Source: Nematostella vectensis (lineage: Eukaryota; Cnidaria; Anthozoa; Actiniaria; Edwardsiidae). From it: a stretch of DNA of 60,000 nt. This document shows positions 1 to 38,900 of the stretch, piece after piece. The notes below the pieces were generated by a model. That model did no database searches and was not told the DNA's origin. It saw nothing but the letters and a program-made list of their open reading frames with translations. The stretch lies in NCBI RefSeq assembly GCF_932526225.1, contig NC_064034.1, forward strand, positions 8,172,001-8,232,000. The letters are read 5' to 3'. A program made the position numbers and the translations under genes. How positions within the stretch are numbered: the first letter of the stretch is position 1; the number at the start of each line of letters is the position of its first letter.

Positions 1-336
1 TGTTCTCCAGTCCTCTAGGCATTATCTCTTTTACTATCTAGTCGATCTCTATTCCAGTTAATTATATGTTATTTATCACCTTTCATCAGACAGCTATTCT
101 TCGTAAGATTATTCATTTATCACTTTTCATCAGGCGGCTTGTCTTCGTGTGGGAGCGTCTTTGTTATCTTTGGCGTGGATTCAACATCTTGTTTAATGCA
201 AAATCGCGTTTGCCGTATATGGGTCGTGTGCGCGAGAACTTCAACAAGCAAATGATCTTTGAAAATAAAATGGCACAGCGTTCTCATTGAGAGAAAACGC
301 TTAAAAAAGCTTATGGGTAATACTTTTTTTTTTCAG

Positions 337-410
337 GTCAATGCCCAGACGATGAGTCCCCTAGGGCAGTTACAGACGTAACGAGAAATAAGAAGAGGAA
401 GAAGCGATAA
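337..410 (+). CDS. Possible last coding exon of an upstream gene (weak)
   Basis: A run of ten pyrimidines followed by CAG (ending at 336) looks like a splice acceptor. In the frame that starts after two bases, an open stretch runs to TAA at 408-410. It reads as an acidic start (QCPDDESP) followed by a lysine/arginine-rich end (NKKRKKR, then stop). No preceding exon can be recognised in bases 1-300 and no close polyadenylation signal follows. Chance occurrence is quite possible; only a transcript would decide. Confidence 0.2.
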
Positions 411-490
411 TTGAGGCACAGTATTTAGATAAGAATATTACCAAAGCGAAGAGCATCAACATAGAAACCCCGAATAACAAAGGCAGGCTA

Positions 491-560
491 AGGGGGTGTA
501 CTGATAACCGCTATGTGTTAGCAGCAGACAGCTGCATTTAAAACGAACAGTACACCCCCT
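491..560. repeat. Inverted repeat with perfect 13-bp arms
   Basis: AGGGGGTGTACTG at 491-503 is the exact reverse complement of 548-560, with a 44-base loop. It could be a small fold-back element or the tips of a short non-autonomous transposon. I see no clear target-site duplication at its edges. Confidence 0.6.
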
Positions 561-566
561 GATGCG

Positions 567-2884
567 AGCACAGAAGCGCTAAGAAAATAAGGAAGTGAAT
601 CGCTTTCCCTTTTCTTGTATCTTTTTTATCTGTATGTATCAAGTGGGTATGTAACAATAATATTCTAGGTTTAAATCCTTCGGATTTAGAGACGTGTGAA
701 AACAACCCGCAAAGAGAATAGAAACTTCAGAAAATAACTTTGGAATTAAAGGAAAGTAAAGAGCAGAAAACCATTCTACTGTCTCAGCTGTCTGTAATAT
801 TTGCCAACCTTTCTGAATGCGCTTTCATAAAATTCTTTTGATATTATAACGTCTAGCTTTTTTGCAATGTCTAGTTTATCACCCGCTTATCGTATCCACA
901 GGGAAAAAGGGATGACCACTGGGCAAAGTCTCTGTAAAAATTACTATTATTGTTAGTAAAGCAAGGCTCAATATTAGGCCTTGGAGGGCTTCCATCCACA
1001 GCTTGCTTTTACCATTACTAGGCACATGTCAATTCCAAGAACATTTACGGAAACAGGACATGATCACAAAAGAAATATGCGGTCAGAACATGTCGCTGCT
1101 AATTTGTGTCGAACGTCATTTTAATTCATGGTGAATTTTCGAAAAATTGCAAGTTGTCAAAATCCTCTTCAAAAATAGGTGCTGGTGAATAAAAGAGCTT
1201 GTACCCCACTCTAGTAATAGCAAAATAAGCCGAAGCATTTTCTCGCTCGAAAGGGAAAACAACAAAGCGGAAACGGTACAAACCTCAAAGGCTATAGACA
1301 AGCTATTGAAAAACTGGTCTGCGTAGGCGTGGTGGATAAGCTATAAATCAACACAACGATGGAAAAAGGGTGTTGTATACGCCAAATCCACACCTTCGAA
1401 CATAGGATCAACCGCCCTACAAACTGCGCGCTTCAGACATTACGTATCAACTTCCTGAGTTGAAATTCAGTCATCTAACTTTTCTTCGCGCGCGTCGCGG
1501 TCACTCGACCGGTTTCAATAAAACCACCTGTTGGTAAAGCTAATCTCCCATTAGGCAACTAAACAGAGGAGGATTCTTAGCATTGATCGATCTGATAAAA
1601 ACGATCCTTCTTTTGTTTCCTCTCGCAGTTTGAAGCCAACACTAGTTTGCCTTGCGGCAACGAACCGCGGTATATTTTTTTTCCATTCAAAACGTTCGTA
1701 AATAGGTTATCTAAGTATTACTTTTAGTGTGAAGAATGTGTTAGTTGGCGGTGTATAGACGTAATTCCAGACGTCTGGAGGTGGCGGATTTGTAGTGTGT
1801 GGTGTAGAGACTATAAGCGAGCCTTGGAGTGACTTCTTTCTTTTAACACTTTGACCAGGAAATCCATTTGAGTGCTCGTGTATGGTAGCGTTCTGCTGCT
1901 AACAGATCTTTATCACGAATGATGTACTCGGATAGTATTTCACAAACGTTCTGATGCGCTTTCGCATTTCCTTTGCGGCTTTAGTTTATAACAAGATCAA
2001 CGCGCCGAGCGTGTCAAACGACTGGTTCTTTCACTGTCAATATTGTGTCACGGCAACACTGAATTGGGTTTTTTTCACGCGCGCACTTTATTGGCTTTCA
2101 ATAAGCCTTTCTTTTACAATTCTTTTACAAAATCTTTTTGCAAGAGGCCTGAGAAAGCAAAGCCGTAAAAATGCTGTCATCGCTGAGTAAGAAAACAACA
2201 GGGTACCGTTTTCGCTGTGGAAAACATTGCATTTGCGATCAATCGACAATTCAAATCCAATTTACTCGATTTGGTGTGGAAAATATTATAATACCACTTA
2301 GCGCTTAACATAGAGCAATAATGGTAATAGTAGGTATACTCCGTCCAAGTATTGACGCTAACAAGAACTGCAAACCAAGCTTACATGACATCTCTACAAG
2401 GATTTCTTGCTCAAGTGTCCATAGTGTTTGTTGACATTGTTTGTTGAAAATCGAAGTGTCGTCTGCTTTCCTCGCCGCGTGCCTAATTTAGCCGAACCCG
2501 ACACTAAACTGAATAGGTTATGTGTAATTTGACTATTGAGAAAGGCACAAAAAACGCAGTCTTGCGAATAAATGACCGTTGCCTTATTATCTCGCGCTGT
2601 CATATTATTAGGGGTTTTCGCGGTGAATTATTTTTACTGTGCGGAGCACCCAAAATATCTAAAATTCCTTCGTAGTAAATGGTCGTCTGAGGGCTTGTGA
2701 AGATGGTAAGTGCCTTTAGAGGTCTTACTTTGATTAAATGAAGATGGCTCTTTCACACTCTGAACAAAACAGCATCTACTTTGCATAATTTTATTCTTTG
2801 TTTACAAACGCGAAATGACTGAAGAATGCAATCTTTGGAAATAAAAGCCGTCGCTTTACGGCGTCCGATTACAAACTAACCGAT
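567..2884. other. Gene-free upstream region
   Basis: No coding exon is recognised on either strand; the short open frames are of chance length. The only distinctive item is a repeat copy at 1298-1360 that resembles part of CELSR intron 22. Some of this may be unseen 3' UTR of a neighbour or distal control DNA for CELSR. Confidence 0.5.
1298..1360 (+). repeat. Dispersed repeat copy related to 21095-21180
   Basis: The stretch GGTCTGCGTAGGCGTGGTG (from 1317), then TATAAATCAACACAA, also occurs in reverse orientation in CELSR intron 22. Before it, both copies can be read as similar peptide text (YRQAIEKL here, YRKAKEKL there), but a 4-base gap shifts the frame between them. It looks like a decayed repeat family with some coding history; the family is not identified. 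Confidence 0.55.
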
Positions 2885-3118
2885 AGCAAAAATCATGTGA
2901 CTAGCCTTGACCAATCAGGTCATCGAAATTGTGCAAACCTGTCAATCAATCCTCGGTCCTTTTTGCCGACAGGGCTCACTCTCGACAGAAAAGATTATAA
3001 CAAACTTTACGATTCTGGCCTTATCTAGCACCAAAATACCACCTCTTTAGCCGCAAGTTTGTTGTATTAATCGCCGAAATGGCCATCAGGATATTGGACT
3101 GGGGTCTTATTTGAAATC
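2885..3118 (+). promoter_or_regulatory. Candidate CELSR promoter and 5' leader
   Basis: The region 90-320 bases before the CELSR start codon contains CATGTGAC (E-box-like, 2894-2901), a CCAATCAG box (2911-2918) and a second CAATCAAT. No TATA box is obvious. A start of transcription somewhere near 2960-3000 is plausible but not shown. An unseen 5' exon further upstream would move the promoter. Confidence 0.3.
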
Positions 3119-3181
3119 ATGAGGGTTAAAGCAGTCTTTTTGCGCGTGAAGTGTTCTTTTGAAGACCTCATTGATCTCTAA
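3079..3181 (+). promoter_or_regulatory. Two short upstream ORFs in the CELSR leader
   Basis: ATG at 3079 opens an 11-residue ORF ending at TGA 3112-3114. ATG at 3119 opens a 20-residue ORF ending at TAA 3179-3181. The second stop lies 25 bases before the main ATG (3207). If both are in the mRNA they would be expected to dampen or regulate translation of the receptor. Confidence 0.4.
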
Positions 3182-3206
3182 CCACACTGAATTGGAACTT
3201 CCAAAC

Positions 3207-29273
<26,067 letters not shown>

Positions 29274-30769
29274 GTAACAGTGCTTCATATTGGTTTCTAC
29301 CAACGTCAAAATATTTAGACACCCATGGCCTCGATCGTTTTAAGAGAAAAGAGACGAAAGAGAAAGAGACGCCCTAACATGTTAGTTTAGTTTCGCATCT
29401 CACTTAAACACTCTCTGTTATATAGATAACTCAATAATCAAATACCGGGCGATTCGGAGATTGGTAACAGCTCATTTCTTGATAAAGTTATATTTCAAAA
29501 AAGTGACAAATGGCAAATATGGAATGGCAGATTTTCGACCGGACAACGCTTTAAAAAAGACTATCCTAAAGACTATCCAAAGTTATGCACTCTGGCGTCC
29601 AATATCCATTTAAACATTCTTTCATTTATCCAAGTACTGTTCCTAGTCCCAGGCCAGTGCGTATCTCTAAAAATGCGCGCTGCTAAGCTAGCGCGAACTT
29701 CCGTTCGTTTTGTCATCCCTTTATGGTGCAGCCATATCACGTATAGCGTCAGTGCATCATAGTTATTTACTGGATGGGAAAGCAAGGTCTGCACACAGTT
29801 TGTATCTAAAAGCCGTCAAACCGGGATGTTTTTTTTCGGCCGACTCTCAAAACCTATTTTTTCCTCTTTGTCTAACTAGCGCTCGCAAATGGCTACCGTG
29901 CCGGCAACGTAGGGCAGATATAGGAAAGTATGGCCTGTGCGCGATCAGAATTCGTTACCACGTCCGCTATTAAGAGTTTCGTATTTTTCTTCACGTGGTC
30001 ATGCTTCGCGTCTCGTGGAGCGGGCGTGCATGATATCGTCTCGTATCGCGCTTGTTGTGCTTCGCGTCCCACCTGCCCTGTGGCGCGTGCTCTTCCCTGC
30101 TGTGTTGGACTAAGTTAATATTCTCCATCGCCATTTCATATATATTATACCTCGAGGCAGTGTGCGTGTTTTATCAATTATTTTACCAAAACTAATTAAT
30201 CGTGGAGTGATAAGAGAAGAGTAATACGTGGACGGGATCCATTTTGGACGCTTGGAGAAAATACACTAGGAAGATGAAAAGAACGCGTTATTGAGTCAGC
30301 CGCTGACCACAATGATTACCGAAATCGAAAAAAAAAACGTCCAGCCAAAGCCTCGCAATTCTTGATATTTACAATACTTCTTGATGAAGTATTTTTGATA
30401 TACAATAGTGTCCTAACTTTTCTTTGAAAAATAAGAGTATAAGTGAACGACGAAACCCCTTTAACTCTAATCCCAAGGTATCCCAAGTAAAAATATCAGG
30501 AAACTAGACTCTGTGGAATTTGTAGTCAGTTGCTGTTAGCTGGGAGGCTCGGGTAATTCGTTTTTCACTTTAGTTTGAGTTGTGTATTCCTTTGTTTTTA
30601 AAATTTTTCATTTCTTCCGAATCAAAATAACCCTGAACCGATCGCCCTCGAGCTTACAAGTCATATTTTCGCGTAATTTCCATTAATTTCGTATCCATTT
30701 CCTGTGAATAGATACTCCATTGTTTTGACTCCCTAAAAGTCAGCTAAGTTATCGGGGTCCTAATTGCTC

Positions 30770-30806
30770 TATAAAGCGCGCTACACGGTGAAGGCGGTGC
30801 AGTCGG
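30770..30806 (+). promoter_or_regulatory. Candidate TATA core promoter
   Basis: TATAAAG at 30770-30776 is followed 31 bases later by GCAGTCGG, an initiator-like sequence. The spacing is right for a TATA promoter. No ORF of note follows, so it would drive a non-coding exon or RNA, or be chance. Confidence 0.22.
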
Positions 30807-32853
30807 CATCTAGCCTGCAGGCACGTCTTTTCTACTTCGCTTCTCTTGCGTGTTTTGCTCGAGTGTTCTACCGATTAGCGCTCGCTTTCATGTCTTATTA
30901 TCAGCCTTCACTTAGTCTGCCCTTCGGCTGTTAGCGAAGCTTTGATGTTCACTGGACTTATGTGCGTGGTTTGCTCGAGTGTTCTATACTGTGCCGCTAC
31001 ATAGTCGCTGTATTTATAACACTCAAGAAAGCCACCTAAATCGATATCATATCGTCGTAAATTTTATTTTTCTTGTGCTCGACATGAGTATATACCAATG
31101 GTTTCTTAGTTCTAAAAGGGTAAGGCTTGATTGATTGTGAAGGAACCACTTGCTTGCAGGTTCGATGTGGCATCGCTGATTCCTCTTGAACTTTATCATG
31201 TATGCTTTGATTGTCAGATATTCGTGGCGGCGGTGATCCTTGGCTGATTTTGATTGATTGTCAAGGGCTTTGCAACTAATTGATATTTTTATGACGAAAA
31301 AACTCCTGGTACATACAGAATGTAGAAAATTGAATCATAAAATTAAATTAGCTTTCTCCATCCTTTTATTAATCGGGTTAAAATGGTGATAGATTCTTTT
31401 TTTTTTTTTAATGTTCGCCTGCGCGCGAAACAAATTAAAAATAAACTAAAAACTAGGATACAAATACATTGTTCAGGTGCTTACTAAAAAAGTTCAATTA
31501 TCCGTTGACAACAACAAGCGCTGCTCACTATCGTTATTTTGAATTTTGACCATAGAAATAGTTATAACGTTTTCCGTTCTTAAACCCCTTAAGGCTTTTA
31601 ATAATAGTAAGTGCATAGCTTCGCAGACCTCCCACTAGGCCTACCAAGTTCCCAAGCCTCTCCCAGCGAGGCATCAATATTTCAAAGTGCTTGGTAAACA
31701 GCTGACAGATCAAACAAACGCGCAATTTTTACAATGAATCATAACGGCCTAACCTTCTATGAAGGCGTCTTTATATGTTTGGGGTCTTGGCTCTACCTAT
31801 CTTTCAGCTTGAATATAAGAATGAGAAAACACCGGGGTTTTTTTAATATAAAGTCTTTTTAAAAATCGCATGCCTCGCTAAAAAGTGCTTGCTATGTAGG
31901 CTGTTACCAAGCAATATCTTTTCTTGTTCGGTTCGCAAGTAGGGCTTGCCTGCGAAGGTCTAGATAAAAGACTATAAAAATCAATACATGAACCGCGGAC
32001 CGCGCATAGCAAAGGTTGCTAAATCAGCTATTACCCGTGCTAAAACACTAGCAACATACGAGCTGATTTGATTGTTTAACGCAACACTAATTCACCCGTT
32101 GGTTTACCGCTTGAATTTCAACCAGTTCGTAAAAACCCCGTGTGTAAGTTGACTGCGCGGGTAGCACTTACAGTGAAATGTCTTTGAACTCGCCGCGATT
32201 CACCGAGTCTCTGGATTCTTTGAATAGATATGATTTTTTTTTTGCTATGACACCTGTTTGGTTTGCCAGAATGTTTAAAAATTGTGCTCGGATTTATTAA
32301 CAAAGCATAGCGATCATGCTTGTTGCATACTTGGGACGTTAGTAATAAACCGACGCAAATCCATCGCGATTGTTTTTTAATCTTACTTTTTTAAGCATTT
32401 TGTCTGGCTTCCTATTCTTCTCGGCCATGACACATAAACACGTACCCAAATGCAGTCCTTCTTTATATCTTGTTAGTTTATTGACTCGTTTAATTTACTT
32501 CTCATTAAAGAGTGTTTTACGCTTATTTGTTAAATCTTATCAAATAAGTGCTGTTTACTCGCTTCCTCGTGGCTTTAATATTTTCATCAGTGTCGTCTGT
32601 TTTCCAGGAGTATAAGCGCTTCTATCGAGCAAGTTAACCATACGTCTCGCAGCTGACATGGCTGTCTCTGTCTGAGTATTGTCCTTGCGGTATCTCTTCT
32701 TAGCCCTAATGACTTAACAATTAACATCGAATTAAGGACAACTTGGATTACTGAAGACAAAGGAGTTAACTTGCCGCTAAGGGCATCACGTTTTATCAGA
32801 ACAAACTTTACTTTACATCGCGCTTTAATAAGCGAGAACATTTTTTCTTCAAA

Positions 32854-32924
32854 ACTTTGCAAAAATTCGCGATTGTCTATGTATTTCCCACTTTGCAAAA
32901 ATTCGCAATTGTCTATGTATTCCC
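32854..32924. repeat. 36-bp tandem duplication
   Basis: ACTTTGCAAAAATTCGC plus GATTGTCTATGTATT occurs at 32854 and, with one or two changes, at 32890. Intergenic. Confidence 0.9.
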
Positions 32925-35900
32925 CTTATAGAGAGGTTCTTGATATTCCATCCTCTGAAAAATAAAATGGATATTCGCTCTGTTTATTGTTTAGGTATCT
33001 GTTTGACAAAGAAATTGTAAATTATCATGTGTTGCTTAAATATTTCTTTTCAAAGAGCGTTCACATCTTCCCAATGGAGTCGCGAGAGTGTCGCGCAGAC
33101 TTGACATCAACGATTCAAATTCTAGGGCAGGGAATTTTGATTAGTCCTAACAATACTATTAAATATTCTTTAGAAACACAGACAGTAAATATAAGTTTTG
33201 TTATATGGAACGGAACACTTAATACTTATGGGCTTATTTTTTAAACAAGGCAATATAGCGATGTAACAGGTACCCATTCAACATAAAACTTACAGTCGTC
33301 CATTTAGACCAATGTCATTTTCCTTTTGGTTATATATTATGTTATTCGGAACAATAGGACCCATGTAACACAAAACCAGGCTACACCCCAAAGCTTTATT
33401 GCTGCCAGAAACAACTTGTGTCAATTTTCAGACAATGTGGCGATAGGCGGATGGTCTTTTCAAATATTCCTTACTTTTATCCCTCAAATTGATTGGCTTA
33501 CCCTTAATTTCTATTATTATTTTTTTATCTGCCAACAACAATATGCGAGGGCGGATGCTGTGTTGACTCGTGCTACCAGAGAGCCAGGTTAGGAACAGTA
33601 GCATTAGCTAAAAGAACTGTCACATTAGAGAAATAGGTTCCGGAATTATTGAATACGAGTACAAAGACGGATACTTTTGCCAAAAATAGTCCACTCTGCT
33701 TATCCTTTTTAAAATACAAGCCCTATAATGCGAAGTGGACCTTAGCGAGCTTATACAAAATATTTGTATAAGTATTGAGATCGCAAGCGACAAGGGCGTC
33801 CAGGAGATTTTAGTTAAGTCCCTTGTAAAATTGCACCTGTTTTTACCTCAGCACCACGAATAACATGGTAGTTAATGACAAAAGGAGCGCAGTAAAGATC
33901 TCGTTATTCTAAAATCCACCTGAATAAACACGAGTGTGACTGTATGGTATAGAAGCGTGTTAAAAGTCAATGATATTGGCCCGTTGGCCACAACGTTGCT
34001 TGCAGGTAGAGTGTTAAACGTGTAACCTGGTATCACAATAGGAGGTCATGGTGCTTCTTGTTAAATAAACAAAGTCGCTTATCGGCAAGCCTGGTACAAC
34101 AAGAAGATCTTTAAACACTAACGGGGCAAATGACATGACTGCTGTACTGAGCCACCAAAGTTTTCACATTTTAACCAATTAAGCCACACCCGATATTCGA
34201 CTAACCGAGTGTGCCCTCATTCGCATAGTTCTATTTTGTGTTTTTGCGTGTGTGTAGCACAGCATGTCAGCCTTGTCAGGGGTACCCATTGCGCCCTTCT
34301 CTAGAATAGCTTTACACGCGATTAAGTCTGCGTAGTGGAATTTAGCAGGGCAGCTAGACCGAGTGGAAAGTCTTGATTCGCTAGAAAGATTATATTTTCG
34401 GATGAGTCTAACTGAAACGTTTACAAGGCATACTTCCAAGACATTGCCGGAATGCTTCCATGTCTTTTATTAAAATGTTTGCTAAGATCTGTTGAAGTAA
34501 TGGGTTGGACGAGAAAACCATGACAAAACCTTGAAGCCGCCATCGCTAAAATGGACAAATTTATCCAATTTGTCCAGAACCAGTATCGTGACGCACTTGA
34601 CACTTAACGGCTGTGGACCTCAGCACGATTAACATAGAATAAAAGGTGTTGAGAAGTGCTGGCGTAGGAAATAACCGTTCTTCAGCATCCATAAACATAG
34701 CCATGCTATAACCTATGCATGAAGTGTTGCCTTTTAACGGATTGAGCTTCCATAAACACAACAGCACGAATATTATCGAGAATACTTGTTTAGATAAACA
34801 GTCAAATTGTATGAACAATTAAAGCATACTTTTCCCCAACTCCTGTTCCTATGATTAATAAAAAGAAGGAATAAAAGACGTGAATGTTTTGGAGGTGATG
34901 TTATATCGTACCCCATGATGTTTAGACAAAAATTTATTTTCTTTTATTTTGTATGGGGCTTTCTCATTAAAGTCGCTTTCTCATATGGATTGAAGCCTCT
35001 TTTTTTTTCATCTCACGCCTGTATCGGCTGGGTTAAAGGTCATCCAGTTGTAATAAAATTCCATACCCTTGCTTTACTGTACCCTGGCAATACTCTGATA
35101 TTTACAAAATAGGATTCCCCATCGTTCTCTCACTTCCCCTCCCTCCTTTCTCCTCCTCGCCTCCTTTTTCTCTCGCTCGTTTCCATGCCTTTCTTGCCCT
35201 TATGCTCTACACCCAGGATCCCCGAGGATCTTGGAAACATTTTTTTTCTTGTACTTCCTTGATTTGCCTTTTTGGTATTCACTTTATTTTTTACAGGCGA
35301 CATCTATGGTATATCTCATCCATGTGATACTAAATGACCTGATTTGTTGTTTGCAGGTTCATTTGAAGGCTGGTGCACTCCAAGGTCAAATCAGCGAGTT
35401 ATTTCTTATTTATAATGGCTTGTGTTTCGTTGACGAAGCGCGCGCCCCGTTTAGGTGAAATATCATTTTATTGCAATGTCATAATGTATCTAGCACGTTT
35501 GTGCGAAGGATTTATCTATATTAGGGTTTTTAAAACCTGCACGAAGATTCATACAGCTGTATAGAATATAATACTATTTAGTTTAGATTTTAAATTATAC
35601 CTTTTAATTCTAAGCTTTTGTTCAAATCGCGTTTTTAAACAATTTCGCCAATTTCAGTTTAGTGATTTTAAATGACAGATGTAGATAGAAAAGGTATTTT
35701 CATATTTGTGGAATGCACCAATGCAATGGTTGTCATAGTTTTTACGCTTGGTCTTCTGTGTCGTCGTGCGCGCCCAAGAACGCCTACAGCTGGTCATTAT
35801 GACGAGCTGAAAATGACATTATCTTTAGTGCAAGTTCTTTTTTGTTCATCACCACATAAAACAATGAAACACTTAAATGACAATCTTTAATTCGCCATTC

Positions 35901-38900
35901 AGTCATGTTTTTTTTCTCAAAAGTCCGTTTACTCGAATATACAGCGCCTTACAATGTTCTGTGGGAACCCTGTGTCTTTTAACATGAGAATGATGCGAAT
36001 GCTTCAAGACTCAGTAACCATTTATTCGCACTCTAGTTCCTAAGAACAAATAACGTATTATAGCTGATTTACAATGCCACCATTCTGTTTTTTATTCCAT
36101 TACTTTAAACCCAATCCAAGATAGGTGGCGGTGTAGAATCCAAGATGGCGGCATTATGGTTAAAAACCCTTTGCTGTTGATTTTTTTATGTGGACTCTTG
36201 AATTTCTCTCCAAAAAGCGCGCTCGAGGTTGCTTATAGACTGGGCATTTGTACAGCATTTCGTGTAAAAAGTGTTAAATAAAAAAAGTTCGAAATTAACC
36301 TGATCTTGTTGTGTTCTGAAAATTACCCAGCAGTCCATTTCAGACTTCGTATTTTGAGGGAATTTTCCATTAAAATTAGATTAATTAATGTCAAGTTTAA
36401 AGCCCTGAGGACACAAGCTACCACCCCGTGCTAGTTATTGAGCAAATTAACAAATTGGGTTATTATTACTCCGCGCGCACTGAGCATCAAGGGAGGCATG
36501 GCCATTACTTGTTTTCTACTTGCCGCTCTCTCTTGTTGGGTTCCTTGCTGCGGAAGGAGAAACATAAAGTTTACTGTTTATGACGTACTGTGAGAGGGAC
36601 CATTGATTGGCTTGTGAGCACGTATTTGGTTTTCGCGCAAGAATGGACTGTATGATAGCGGAGTTACAGCGATATTGTTATAACGGTAAGTCGAGTCTGG
36701 TTTCTTTGTAATAAATTAAAAAGCCCGAAAAAAAAAAAAAAACGGTCAAATAATGTTGACTGGATGCTGTAGGGGTATGGGTGAGTAGAAGTATGGGCTA
36801 CTTCTCGCTCATGGTCAGTGTGTACCATTGGTTGTCGTGTGCCGCCTGGCTCCCAAAGTCTAGTACTCGATCATCGCGTGCGTATTGGCGGAACAATGTT
36901 TTTCAATAATCAAGTGGTGTTTTCTGATCGCATCCAATTGATGTGCAGAGATGGCTCTTCCTTCAGCAATTAGCTGCCGGCATAAAGTGCCGCTATCCGT
37001 GGGTTTTGCTGAAAGTAGAAATTCTACAATAATCTTCATTGCATCTTTATTGTATCGTTTTGTTTTATGGTTTCACGCTTTTTCATCTTATTGAAATCAA
37101 AACAAAAACAACTTGCCGGCTGCTGCTGCTATATGAATAATAAATTGACTCTATTTTTTAAGCTATAGAATGTTTAACAAAATAGAACTCCAATGTCATA
37201 AAATCGTCGTCACAAAATATGTCGGTCCCTTTTTAAGTCTGCGGGTCGTAGCAGGAGTTTCCCATGAAGATAAACGCCTCATGTATAAACACTAATGGCG
37301 CGAGCATATAAAAGAAATAAGATATAATATAGTTGGCCGTCGGAGGTTATATTTCCTTAAGGATCTGCGGTATCTTGATCTAATTCAAAGGGAAAATTTT
37401 GTGTCCCAGAACGCGGGTAAGGCAAAGGCAAAGTAAAAGGCATAGTCAGGGTATTAGCTATCGGGAAATCTTGAGAAAGTTTCCTATTTAAGGGCCCTTG
37501 GCACTTGGGAAATACCGACAAGTGAGTGATATAACTTGATTTGATTTGCTTTGAAAATAGTTGCAGGCTAACAGCAGAGTGCTTTTTTTGACTGAGGGCA
37601 TGTTATCGTTTCTTTTGTGAAACTTATGAATGCGTATGCGCAGCATATACTGGTAGGTCTAGTTGTGGCTTCATCCTTAGTTGATTTTAGTTTGATTGTT
37701 TGGTATACATTGTCGGTGCTAATGTATATGCTATGGGTCAAATTATGCAAAAACGTCGAATACAGTGAGCTTCAGGTAAAAGATCTATTTTTACATTTGT
37801 TTCTGTGTTTTCAGGTAAAACGTTATTATTTTTAAAGGGCGTTTTGCAAATACGTCCATTAAAAAAGCTGAAATTCGTGATAATGAACTACACCACATGC
37901 ATGGAGTGCATGGCCTCATTCCGTTGCCGTAAAGTCTAACCCTCTGGCAAGAAAGCAAAAAAAAACTTGACGCGACAATTTAATTAGAGGAACAAACAAA
38001 ATTTTCGCGCACATTTTCCATACTAATTCTTTCCACTAAATTGGCTCGTTGATCGTAATAAAAACCTTCCGTCAGAAATGGCTCATAAGTGCAACTTATA
38101 TGAGTGTTAAAAGGATATTACAAACGTTTTCTAGTCATTTGTCTAAGAATTGACAATAAATAGACATTCCCTATTTCTAAAACGGATTTAGAGTTTTTAG
38201 ATTACCCTTCAAGAAAATGAGTTTTCTTTTATCCTTGTTCTTTCTTAAGAGCATATTACATTAAAATATTAACATAATTGGATCCAAAAGCGCTTGATTG
38301 CTAAACGGAGGGGAGACCCAAGTGGCAAAGTGTAGAATCCACTTGTATTAGCTTTCCCATCCATTTTGAATGATCACATCATTGCCTCTATCACGCATGC
38401 GTCCACCAGCCCGCCTGTGTTTCCCGTTTTCCGTCAGTTGTAATGTTAACCGCGTACCGTAACGCTGCATTCGCCGAGACAAAACCTCAGTAAGTACCTT
38501 CAATTGATGATATTGAAATGGTAGTGGTGGGCTATGTTTGCTGGTGATGGTGCGGTCAGGCTATCGGCGTAATCTACCCGGACACGGGTCGTTTTTCCGT
38601 CGATTGTGTCTGAGACAGACAAGCCACTACAGAACACCACCCGTTATCTTTGATAATAGACACGCTGCTAAATATCGAATAATTTCTCTTTAATGGGCTT
38701 TTTGCTTATGGCAGAGCAAAACCTGAAAACCAGCCCAATTTAAATTACTTCGAGTGTCAGATTCCTTCATATTTATTTCGTTCTTATTGTTGTTTGTGTA
38801 TGCATTTTTATATCAATTTTAAATTTCAAGATCTTCTAAGTCCCTAATGCTTTGTCTGTGAGTGCTGCCGCGCTTGCGTCTAGCGATTTTGTTACCAAAG

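Noticed and set aside
3159-3206. Sixteen extra N-terminal codons upstream of the CELSR signal peptide
   Set aside because: The frame is open but the first codon is TTG; the first ATG (3207) starts directly at a good signal peptide.
38443-38489. A second ATG-to-donor string (about 15 codons then GTAAGT) in the intergenic region
   Set aside because: GTAAGT occurs by chance many times in 60 kb, and no promoter or acceptor partner supports it.
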